Positions 43,229-53,718 of a DNA stretch of 64,000 nucleotides are shown here, one piece after another; positions within the stretch are counted from its first letter, which is position 1; every line of letters starts with the position of its first letter. Source of the stretch: Thuidium tamariscinum (lineage: Eukaryota > Streptophyta > Bryopsida > Hypnales > Thuidiaceae); contig OX344754.2 of the NCBI GenBank assembly GCA_947034885.2, positions 18,494,501 through 18,558,500 of the forward strand, written 5' to 3'. Under the pieces are notes generated by a model. It ran no database searches. It was not told the DNA's origin and saw only the letters and a list, made by a program, of their open reading frames with translations. Made by a program: the position numbers and the translations under genes.

Positions 43229-46200
43229 AACAAAATAAGAATAAATTGCATTTGTATTTGACAATTTTGTATCAGAGCATATTTGGTATAAATGTTGTAA
43301 AAAACCATAACAGATTTAACATCCTATGAATAAGCTTATATATGTTCCAATGATATAATGAAGCTTAATTGAAATGAAGCACTTCAAAGTTTATTATAGA
43401 TTTTATAATCTATAAGTGCTCAATAACTATAAATCCTTGTACATGTAAACTCACTCATCAATATTGAATGCCCTCAAGCTTTTAAGGCGTACAAACATGT
43501 AGAAAACAAATAATAAAACATGCTAGTTTTAAAGTAAAATGTTTGTTCCCACTATTTTAGAACATCTCTTACCAGACAAATATCAAAATATTAGACTATT
43601 GCATTCACAACATGTTTAGCAGATGTCATGATATTTATGCAAATAAACAGTGTTCATGCATCCCTAGCATCTAGTGAAATTTAGGTTCAGAAGTTGGAAA
43701 GGCAAATTATAATGTATTAGAAAGGAAAAACAATGGTAGAAATTCAACATCGTGGACCGTAAGGGATTAACTATAGTAACATCAATTTAATGTTAACCAT
43801 ATGAAAGTAAAGATTACTTTATTTAGTATGCATGGAATGAATTTTAGGAAATTTGTACCGTTAGATCTTTAGATTATAATAATTTTGGATGATTAACTTC
43901 AAAGGCCTAAACCATAGGTTTTGAAGAAAAAAATTAATAAAAAGATGAATAAATTTTTTTTAACCTCCCAAAAAATTATTTGGAATCTAAGGAAAAATTT
44001 TCATTTTTTCATTTTAAAATTTGAAGAAAAAAAAATCTCTCAAATTTGTACACATTTTCAAACATGAAGACTAGATAGTCAATTCCAAGCAAATTGGATC
44101 CTACAAAATTCTTAAAAATTTATATATGGATAAAATTTTGAATTTTTACAAAAATATTATTATTATATTTTTTGTAATATCTTAAAAACATAATTTGAAA
44201 TCATTCTTATTATTTTGTGTCATTAATTACACTTGATTGAACCTTTTATTCAAAAAATTGTTAAAAACAAGAATTTCAAATTTTTGGTCAAATTTTTTTT
44301 GTTTGTGTGGATTATAGAATAGAATTGTATAAGAATTTTTTTTTCCATCTCTAATATTCTTTTCATAAAAAACATCATACTTGCTCTCTTTTCCTACTAG
44401 ACTACATTTTTGACCACATTTTGTTTATGAATTTCTAAGTACTTCTGACATTCAAAATTAGAGATTCAAAAAATGTAAAAATTATGTAAACTTCTTTTTG
44501 TACAAGATCTTAGTTCCCAAAATATTGAGATTTGTTTCACCCTTCCAAGAAATTGCCATTGAAAAATTTGGAGAGGATACATTGTGTCTTCTTAGTCCTT
44601 GAGGGGTTAACCTCTAAAATAGAAGATCGAAGAGTTACATATCAAGTATCCTAAACTACAACTCCCCCAACTTATATCTGATTAAGAAAAAATACATTCA
44701 AAGCTTAGCAGTTACATATAGAAATAAAATGAAAATTTCTTTTTTATACGCCATATCAAACGAAAACTATATGTGCAAGTAGCTCTACATCTGGAAGTTG
44801 TAGGATCCTAAATGAAATTATAAGAAAAATGTTAAGTGAAAGTTTTAAGAAGACGTTAACAAATTGAATGTATTCAGGGTTTTTTTTTTTCTAGTGATTT
44901 GGTGCAAAATTGCACCAAGCCTATAGGAAAATAACAGTGAAATTTTGGATGAAATTGTTAATAAACTTCAAATTTTTTAAAAATAGTGGATGAAATTGTC
45001 AAATAATGGATGACAATAGAATGGTAGATATGTATTATGTGCTAATATGATACTTTCTATGTAATATATGGATGAATGTTGAGATTTAGAGCTCTACAAT
45101 AAAATGAAATATCGCCACTTTGACACTTTACAAGAAATGAAAAAGAAAAACCTGAATGTGTTGTGAGATATTTGAAGTCACACCATCAGTGAACCATGAA
45201 TTTTCCAGCTACTATCATGAAATATAAGAATAGTGTCCCAAACCAAAAAGAGAATGTTATATCAAAAATAATTTCTGTAAAAAATATAGGTAGTACGAAA
45301 GAATTTTTTTTTAAATTCCCAAACAAAAAAGTATGAAAGGGGATAACATTATTGCAGGGAAAATAAAAGCCATTCACAATAACTTGTTCAATAAGGAATT
45401 GAACAACAAATTCAATATAATCATTATGTGCATCAATTTTATCTAATTTTATTCTCATATATTGTAAATTAAATTCAAGAAGACAATGATTAACATTGCA
45501 TTGGGAAAAAAAATACTTCTAAAAAGAGGATTCAAAAGGCTTCTCATCATATTTTATTCAGCTTCTAGAAACTTAATAGCAAAATGAACTAAAAGTCGAC
45601 TTCATTATTAGCTTATTAAATAAATAACCACATTAAATTGTATAAAATAAAACAAGATACATTAGAGATCATTTAGGATAAGGAAATACAACAATATCAC
45701 TTATAGATTGAACGATAATTATATTTGATCATGAGGATGTTGAAATAGCAAAAGTGATGAGAAGCCTTTCAATCATCTTTTCACAAGTAAAATCCTTATA
45801 GCAAGTGACCATAAAACAAATGAAGAGAAACAACCTAACATGCATGACCCCAATCATTGGATTGCATAGCAAAATAAAATGTATCCTACATTTTTTTTAA
45901 TGAATTTCTCATGTGATTTACTCTTCAATATTCTGTGTATTTGAGACTCATTTCCAAGAGCCCTCAACACTAGAGAAAGTCAAGATTGCAAGGGGTGACC
46001 ATGCACGATATGTTGATAAGAATAAACATAGTCAATCATTATTATAATTGAGCTTGTCATGCTTAAAGTAGGCTTTGAAAAGAAATTTCCATAAATTAAG
46101 CCTACAAATAATTTAAACTTTTTTAGGTTCTCTTTTAACTTCACAATTCTGCAAACACGGACATTTTGGTATTTTGGGCATTCAAGGCTCTAACTTCTAT

Positions 46201-46630
46201 TTTATATATTAACTAGCATTGTGATGAGCCAGCAATTCCCTAACTATATAACACCTGAAATAACAGTTTTGTCTGGCTCATTTTTACTTCATTGTTTTGC
46301 AAACATCAAAGTTTGAGGTCTCCACATTTGAAGAGGTCAACAATTGAAAACATTCTTGCAAAGGACCATCTCCATAAATTCATTGAGCACCTATGTGCCA
46401 AAATTGAAAGCACCTGCCCATCCAGTTTGTTTTCCATCTTCAGGTAGCCATCTACCCCATCCCACAGTAACTTTTCAAAACTAACCCACAGTCATTTCAT
46501 GTTCCCAGCCCCCTAAGGCACTTCACTGTTTTTATGGGTGTTTAGTAAAATGGATACTATTTGATTCAATGTCCTTTGCAGCATGGATGCTGGACATATC
46601 ATGACCATGTCTCTGTTGTGATTTCTTAGC
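43229..46630. other. AT-rich interval without genes
   Basis: Very AT-rich with many T and A runs and frequent stops in all frames. I see no gene, RNA gene or complete repeat. The ORF at 45186-45458 (-) is Phe/Ile-rich and likely spurious. Confidence 0.5.
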
Positions 46631-46851
46631 ATTTTTTTGAGCATCAGATTCAATGAGAAACCACACGCAAAAATTCCATCTTTTCTTTTATGTTCTCAGA
46701 AACTTCTTTGTTTCTCTGTAACATCCCAAAATACGAGGGCTCCTACTAGTGATAAGGTATGGCATGATGGAAATCTATTGGATAGTTGCTCAATGGGTAC
46801 AAGCCCTACTAGATCAAGAATTTTTAGAGATCAATGAGTACTACAAAGATC

Positions 46852-47170
46852 TCATATTTTTGTTTGCAAAGTAATTGCAGAATGTGCTGGAAGTGTATGG
46901 GGCAATTCAATCAAAGTTTCAAAGTTTCCTATCATAATCGCCTCCAATTGAGAACATTGTAAAGCTAGTCGAAGGAATACATTCAAGCTGTCGACATGTG
47001 CTTTACAATTATCTAAAAGAGTCACCAAAATCAAGACACGAAGGTTTTGAAAATCAAAACATTTGTCTTGTTTGATTATAATCTCTCGACTAGAAACGCC
47101 TTCAAGAACATGAAAGTTTTGATTAACCAAAGTCCCTTGCCAAGAAATACCCTCAAGGACCTCAACATCC
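46852..47170 (-). pseudogene. Kinase/NB-ARC pseudogene: post-NB-ARC LRR-like segment
   Basis: This minus-strand frame contains 'VNQNFHVLEGVSSREIIIKQ', then 'NLRVLILVTLLDNCKAHVDS' and 'LALQCSQLEAIMIGNFETL', with Leu spacing of irregular LRRs. It lies 190 bp after the NB-ARC segment on the same strand and probably is its next exon. It ends near 46852 without the regular 24-residue repeats, which appear 10 kb further on. Confidence 0.5.
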
Positions 47171-47361
47171 TACATGCAAATTTTTTTGTTAGAATATATT
47201 ACATCATTATATAGAGACTTCAAATGCAAACTAATTTTTTCTAATAAATTTTAAAACTCATGATCTTTAAAATAATGTGATTTTGAATGTTTGCAAATTG
47301 CATTCAAAAGTAACTCAAAACAAATATGTTATTTATGCCCACTTGCTTATAGTTTGTACTA

Positions 47362-48477
47362 CTAAAATATTACCTGGCATGTAAATTCACTTTCTAGAAT
47401 CATAGATACCTTCCAAATTCTTGAACCTTGAGCAATCATTTGGCCCATGTCATGTAGTTGGTCATGCATTTCTAGAATGTTACCATCTTCATTGACCTTC
47501 AACAATGACATATCAATCAATATTTCCAATTCATCCAGTGGAAGAGTGCCATTTTTTAACCACATGTACAAGAGCGTCCCTCTTGATATGCCAGATGGAT
47601 ATACATCGCGACAAAAAAAAGCCATGTCCAAAAACATCCCCTTTTCAATACCATCATTCAGTCCATCGTAGCTTATTTTCAAGGTGTTCCAAATTTCGTC
47701 ATCACCATCCAAATTCCTTCCTCTTGTCATCCTCTGCAATGCTTGTTCCCAACTCCACAACCTCTTTTTAGAATGAAGAAATGAACCCATGACTTTCAAG
47801 CTCAAAGGCAAGCCATTGCAAGCTTTTATAACACACTTGAGTAAGTCTTCAAAGTCTAGTGATAAAAGAGCTACCCCCCAAGAAAGATGAGTGGTGAAAA
47901 GTGTTGTCGCTACTTTTTCATCCAACAATTCAATGTCCAACCTTCCCTTAATGCCCACAAATGATTTTATTGTGCTCCATTTGGGTGTTGTAAGAATTAT
48001 TGTTGTCCCCTTACTAGCTTATACAATGTTGACAGGTACGATGTCATGCACCAAGGCTTCATCTTTGACATCATCCAAAATTATAAGAACCTTCTTTTTA
48101 ACCAAGAGCTCTTTCATCAACATTTGGACATCTTTCAAATTCTTAGGTCTTTCACTGTTCTGCAGTTTTGGTAAATGCTCTTTCATTTTCATTTGAACAT
48201 CTTCCAAATTCTTTGGTTTTTGATCATTATGAAGTTTCTGTAATATCTCACACAATATTTCATATGAACTTTGAATGTGTGTAGATAGTGAAACAAAACA
48301 TGATGCATCGTATAAAGAATTCTTTCTCGCATCAGTGAGTATTGCCATTGCTAGTGTTGTCTTGCCTATTCCACCCGTGCTAGTGATTTCAATATAACTC
48401 ATTTCCAAAAGTTCTTTGGCTTCAAACAATCGATGCTCTAAATCAACAAAAACTTCTTTTGAGTACAACTCGCTCAT
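47362..48477 (-). pseudogene. NB-ARC domain of the kinase/NB-ARC/LRR pseudogene
   Basis: The NB-ARC ATPase switch of a plant NLR immune receptor is read on the minus strand from 48477. The P-loop is 'TSTGGIGKTTLA' and kinase-2 is 'KKVLIILDDVKDEA'. A TAA near 48017 follows. In the same frame come RNBS-B-like 'GTTIILTTPKWS', 'CNGLPLSLKVMG' (GLPL), and 'LEMHDQLHDMG' (MHD). A block of about 24 residues is tandemly duplicated before kinase-2 ('KPKNLEDVQMKMKEHL' and 'RPKNLKDVQMLMKELL'), which is unusual. NB-ARC domains exchange ADP for ATP to trigger defence. The in-frame stop and neighbouring damage make a working protein unlikely. It follows the kinase segment after about 70 bp. Confidence 0.85.
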
Positions 48478-48546
48478 TCACCTCTATAAAAACAAAGGTC
48501 ATCATGTTTGTTGAATCATTATCACATATAAATAAAACATTCATTT

Positions 48547-50290
48547 TCATGTATCAAAGTGAATTTCAAAAACTAAGCAAATATCACTACAAAGACTTCG
48601 TAGTTTTACAATTTCATACCTTTGGACATGATCCGCACAAGACTTGGAATCTCTTAAGGTGCAAGGTGAACCAAATTGTGGAACCATCTTGCATGAATAG
48701 GCTCCTTTCAAAAATGACTTCTTTAAACTTATAAGCCTTTCACAAATGTTGGAAAATGTTGGCCATTGAAGAGGGTCTTGAGACCAACATTTTTGGATTA
48801 AGTATTTGAGTTCCTTGCAATTGTTAGGTAGCTTTGGTCGCAAGCTTTTACTACTATGCGTATGTGAAACTTGATCACAGAATTCTTTTAGTTTCAATCC
48901 ATTATATGGAACTTTTCTAGATAAAATTTGTGAACAAATCATGGCAAATGACTACACATCAGCTTGAAATGGATGTAGTGGAATTTTACTTCCCTTGATT
49001 ATTTCAAGGGCCATCTATCCTTGTGTTCCAATTGTATACTCTGATGGCTTTGGGTTCTTTGGATTGCTCAACACCTCTAATTGATAAGTACCATAATCTA
49101 TAACCTTAAATATGCTATGAGGATCCAAATTCTCCATAGGTATTGAACTAGACAACACATTATCAAGTTTCAAATCAAGATGAGCAACTTGCATGTTGTG
49201 AAGGTAATATACACCTTTTGCAATTTGGTGCATGATGTCAATTGCAACAAAATAGGGTAAAGGTCTTTTTGCTTTCTTCAATATGGTAGACAAGTTTGAA
49301 TCCATCAATTCCATCACCAAATGCATCTCACCACTTTTAGGATCTTCATCAATTCTATTGGTAATCCCAAAACCAAAAAAATGAATGACATTTTTCAATA
49401 TTTGAAACAAGCTTGATTTTTTCAACCACATCACCAAATGAATTGTTCCTATTTCTTCTCTTGTAGGATTCTCATCAACTTTTTTTGTAATCCCACAACC
49501 AAAAAATTGGACAAGGTTTGGATGGCTCAAGCCTGCCCAGATGCCAGTCTTTTTTCAAGAATTCATAAGATATTTGGAATCACCTTTCAATACTTTTGTA
49601 ACACATGGAAGGCCAAACCAATTTGATTTGTACACAACTTTGGAGCTTCCTTCACCTATTTTTTGGATAAATTTTGGTGGTTTGAAATCATTGGGAACCT
49701 CCAAAGCATTCAAGTCTCCACCAGCAACTCGATCCAAATTTCTCAATCTCAACAATAAATGTTGTACTACTTCATAGTCCTTAGAGACTTTTCCTTCAAG
49801 TACAAATTCAAGCTTTTTCTTTAGATCTTCTCCATCTTCAAGGATTTGCTTATAAGTACTTACTTCAAATTGAATAGGTAGGATATCATTTGATTGATTC
49901 AGGTGGTGGAATAAAAATATGTCCCTTACTGTATCATAACAACACTTCACATCCAAAAGTAACTCACAAAATGTCCCTTTGTTTTGGACTTGAAATAGAG
50001 CTGAATGACACCATTGATCTTGTTCAATGCAACAATTTCTACTTTCTTTTGAAAAAATCACAATTCTTCAAAAATAGATTGGAACTTGAGATCTTCGGTA
50101 GCACTTAACATCATTTTGTCAATCCCTTCATAGCTAGTAAGAGTTTGTGAAAAAGATGTATGCATTAATTTATATTGAAGACTTCCATCTTTGGAGATGC
50201 TTCTATATTCTTCAAGAATTTCTCAAGACTTGGTACAATAGTACACAATTTTTAGCAAAGCTCACTTTGCACTTGTGAAAAATCCTTGTC
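48547..50290 (-). pseudogene. Protein kinase domain fused N-terminal to NB-ARC (moss PNL type), degraded
   Basis: Read on the minus strand. The N-terminal region ('KGTFCELLLDVKCCYDTVRD') precedes the kinase: Gly loop 'IGEGSSKVVYK', VAxK Lys as 'CVTKVLKG', 'HPNLVQFFGCG', catalytic loop 'VAHLDLKLDNVLS' (HLD in place of HRD), 'VIDYGTYQLE' (DYG for DFG), 'EYTIGTQG', and C-lobe 'LPNNCKELKYLIQKCWSQDP' then 'QWPTFSNICERL'. Stops or frame changes occur after 'DSKYLMNS' (49555), at 49015-49017 where Trp is expected after GTQG, and shortly after where Tyr of 'DVYSF' is expected. A segment of about 45 residues in the N-lobe is tandemly duplicated. Kinase/NB-ARC/LRR fusions are described from Physcomitrium. 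Clearly a pseudogene. Confidence 0.82.
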
Positions 50291-50299
50291 TCTCCTACA

Positions 50300-51657
50300 A
50301 AGCATTTAATATCCATAAAAAATAAGATATCTTAATATAATATTTAAAGGACAATTATCCTATGACATGCATAATAATCATCACACATGTTCTAAGAACT
50401 AAATATCATTGAATACTATCTAATAAAAATGTAAAATAGTAATCTACATATTGAAATTAAATTTTAGTTTATCTTTTTAGTTTAGTCACATGCATGAATG
50501 TTAAAAACATGACTAATTGCAAAGTTCAAACTATCAAAGTAAATCAAATAGAGAACTATGCAAAGAACTTTTGTAATTTGAATAAGATTGTAATCTAGTA
50601 TGCACTTTTCAACCACCAACTCTTAAAAACATGTATACCCACCATGTGAACCATGCAAAACCCACATATTTCCAAAAGCTTGCCGCCATGAAGAAGCTTG
50701 CCATCAACATCAAGAAGCATGCCATTCCTAATACCATATGGAGTAAAACATCAAAAAATTTCAATAGATCCAAAACAAATCCAAAGAAAGTAGTTAAAAA
50801 ATAACATCCAAACATGTAAATAAAGTAAGGTCATAAAATATTTCAATTAGCTAATATATTAAACATTTATCAAAGAATTATATTACATCTATAACACAGA
50901 TTCTACTCTAATATAATATCATAAAATAATCATACAATAAAATATAAGTTAAAAAAATACTACTTTTAACCCACTATTTGTCAATATTACAAGAACAACC
51001 TTATAAAGAAAAAGTTATCTTTTGAAAGAACTACAAAGAAGCATGAACAATAAAACATTGTATTTGACTTTTAGAATTCAAATTACCTACTAGAATACAA
51101 CAATCTTGACATGCACTAATGGATTGGTAATTCAACAATGATCATCTTATACTACAATGTCACTTCAACATGTAAATGTTTTGATCCTCAAAGACTACAC
51201 AATACAAGTTGAATACATGACTATATTGTAACTTCTTCTACATATCAAAGGCACAAAATTAAATAAAATTGGGAGTTTCATGGGTGATTAGATCAAAATA
51301 TGCACTGAGATAAATTGTTGAGACTACTCTATACTTCATTTCATGCACCCTTAGTGTTATATATATAACCTATGAAAGAACTGCCTTCCCCTTGGTGAAG
51401 TCCCCATCACCTAATTTCATCTGACATTTCTTGGAGTTGCAAGTTTAGTTACTAATTGGAGTGGAATACCATTGGTGCTGGATGGAATGGTGTGGAATAA
51501 CTCATACCATTTCATCTGTTGGATGGAATGGTGTGGGATATTCCACACCATTTCATCTGCTGGAAGGCAGTGTGACAGTCTGCTACTGAATGTAATGAAG
51601 TCTTTGTTTTTGCATGCAACGTATTATTCCTTTAAACAGGGATTGGAAAATTATTTT
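50300..51657. other. AT-rich 5' flank of the kinase pseudogene
   Basis: No supported gene. The frame at 50609-50815 (-) is composed of short direct repeats. A near-palindrome (GGTGTGGGATATTCCACACC) lies at about 51530-51550 within repeats of GGATGGAATGGTGTGG. Confidence 0.4.
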
Positions 51658-51869
51658 CACTACAAGAGTTAGGGGTGTTTTAAGTATAGTCCTAGAGATA
51701 ACATTTTAAGTAATGACCTTTTTAGAAGGTTTTAAGTGAGAAATAAGTGTCTTTCTAGTAAAATTTTACTAGAAAGACACTTATTTCTCACTTAAAACCT
51801 TCTAAAAAGGTCATTACTTAAAATGTTATCTCTAGGACTATACTTAAAACACCCCTAACTCTTGTAGTG
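51658..51869. mobile_element. CACTA-type MITE, a perfect 212-bp palindrome
   Basis: The two 106-base arms are exactly complementary with no spacer (centre AAAA|TTTT at 51763/51764). The ends CACTACAAGAG...CTCTTGTAGTG match CACTA superfamily termini. The element is flanked by TTT on both sides (51655-51657, 51870-51872), the 3-bp duplication expected for CACTA. It is non-coding. A transcript would fold into one long hairpin and could feed small-RNA production. Confidence 0.88.
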
Positions 51870-51872
51870 TTT

Positions 51873-52767
51873 GTTGATTAGTGTAATAAAACAATTAAAA
51901 GATTTGATATCAAAAATTCAAGTAGGAAATTGAAATTTTCAAAAATCTCAACAATGGATGGAAGAGATTATATTTTGAACCATGATAAGAAGTAATTCTT
52001 CATCATCACATTCATATTGTTTAATAACTTGATCCAAAATCATACTTCCAAAATTCTCAAATCTTGAATACCATATTCATGCTTATCCATCCACAAAATT
52101 CTTATTCAATTCTATAATGGGATTACTTGCAACTCTAGTCCATCAACATTGCTAATTCACCATTATTTTATATAAACTTGCACTAAATAGCACCAACACT
52201 ATCTCATTGACATAAATGTTCCCTCAAAGTCATCCTACTTGCATTTTTTCAAATTCCATCTTTTGAAATTTGGTACATAACATGTTTTTTTGTCAAATTT
52301 ATAACCTTAACTCAGAGCATCATATCAAGTGTATTTTTTGAATTCTCTAATCCATTTGTTGTCTTTACAATGCATTGAAGAATATTCAGAGGGATGTAAC
52401 TCTTTCTATCCCTTTCTATCACATCTAGTGAATTTTTGCTAGTAGAAAAGACATTGGTTACATTACAATTGCATTTGCATTTCCTTCAAAAGCTCAACTA
52501 TAAATATTTCAAACCCAAAACTAAAACTTAAGAAGGTGTAGAATATAACCATTGTCAATTTAGAAAGGTAATATAGCTTTTAACAGACAAGTATTGTGTA
52601 TTAAAATGTTAATGACTTACTATCTCCAAAATAATAAATGACTCATAACATGCATTTGAGGATGAAAATCCCTAGATAAGATGAAGAAGCCTACAAAAGT
52701 TTAGTATTTGATTTTCCTAATTGCATGTGCATTGATGTTTTAGTGTACAAAGTGAACAAGATGGCAA
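51873..52767. other. AT-rich interval, nothing recognised
   Basis: No ORF, repeat or RNA gene of note. Confidence 0.5.
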
Positions 52768-53718
52768 TTAACCCCTAAAGCCCTGAACCCCGTTTTTTGA
52801 GATTATAAATTTTTTGGGCAGCTCACTACGGATGGAGTTTTTATTTTTTTCTTTGAAATTTTGATACAATGTCCGCCCGAGGAGTAGCTTTAAGGCCTGA
52901 TAATTTTCATAACTTTTGACTTGAAAGTGAAAAAGTTATGGTAGGATATGTTGTTTCCTTTACTCGGCGGGCAACCCGGGCAGCTGAAAAAACTTCTTCA
53001 AAAAACCTTTTTTCTTAAAAGTGAAATTTCAAATTGGTTCTTTAGGTTTATACAGACATGGGAAGCTTTGAATCAATCCATTCCGATCAATGAGTCAAAA
53101 GTTCTGAAGATTTTGAGTTTGGGGTAGTTTGTGGCCAGTTACAGAATCTCTACAGTCCAAAAACAGGTTTGAAATTCTTCATTTAATTCAATTTTTCATA
53201 TTTTTGGAAAAAAATTAAAACAAAAGGTGTAAATTGTTTATTACAACATTTTAACCATTGGGATTGAAAATTTTCAATTCCATGAATAAAATGTTCACAA
53301 TTTAGTATTTTGGCTCATTTTTTACTTCTTTCTACTTACCTATTTTTTCCTATATGTTGTACAATTCCAAATGGTTTGAATTTTTTTGAGAATGTATCCA
53401 ACTTGCATTGAAGTATGAATTCAAAGAGTAACCACCATTTTGAATTTTTTTTCACACAAATGTGACCTTGTGAAGTGCAGCTGCCTGGATTTTCGCAGGG
53501 ATAAAAAAACAATTTTTGTCAATTCAAATGCTTATATCTTTCAATCTGCATGGTGGAAATTTTTGAAATTTTTTCCACATGTTTACAAACCACCTTACTA
53601 CAAGATCCTACAATTACATGAGTCGAAAATGTGTTTAAAAAAAAAATTGCACTTGTATTAGAAATGGCAGTTTTGGAGCATTTTTTGGTGAAAACATAGT
53701 CAGGGCTTTAGGGGTTAA
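52768..53718. mobile_element. Non-autonomous TIR element with TTAA flanks (951 bp)
   Basis: A perfect 19-bp inverted repeat (TTAACCCCTAAAGCCCTGA at 52768-52786 and its complement at 53700-53718) bounds the unit. If TTAA is the target duplication, the tips are CCCCTAAAGCCCTGA. TTAA plus C-rich tips is the piggyBac hallmark, but no transposase is present and assignment is tentative. A second, truncated copy lies at 42896-43228. ORFs inside (for example 53440-53661) are not conserved in that copy. Confidence 0.72.
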
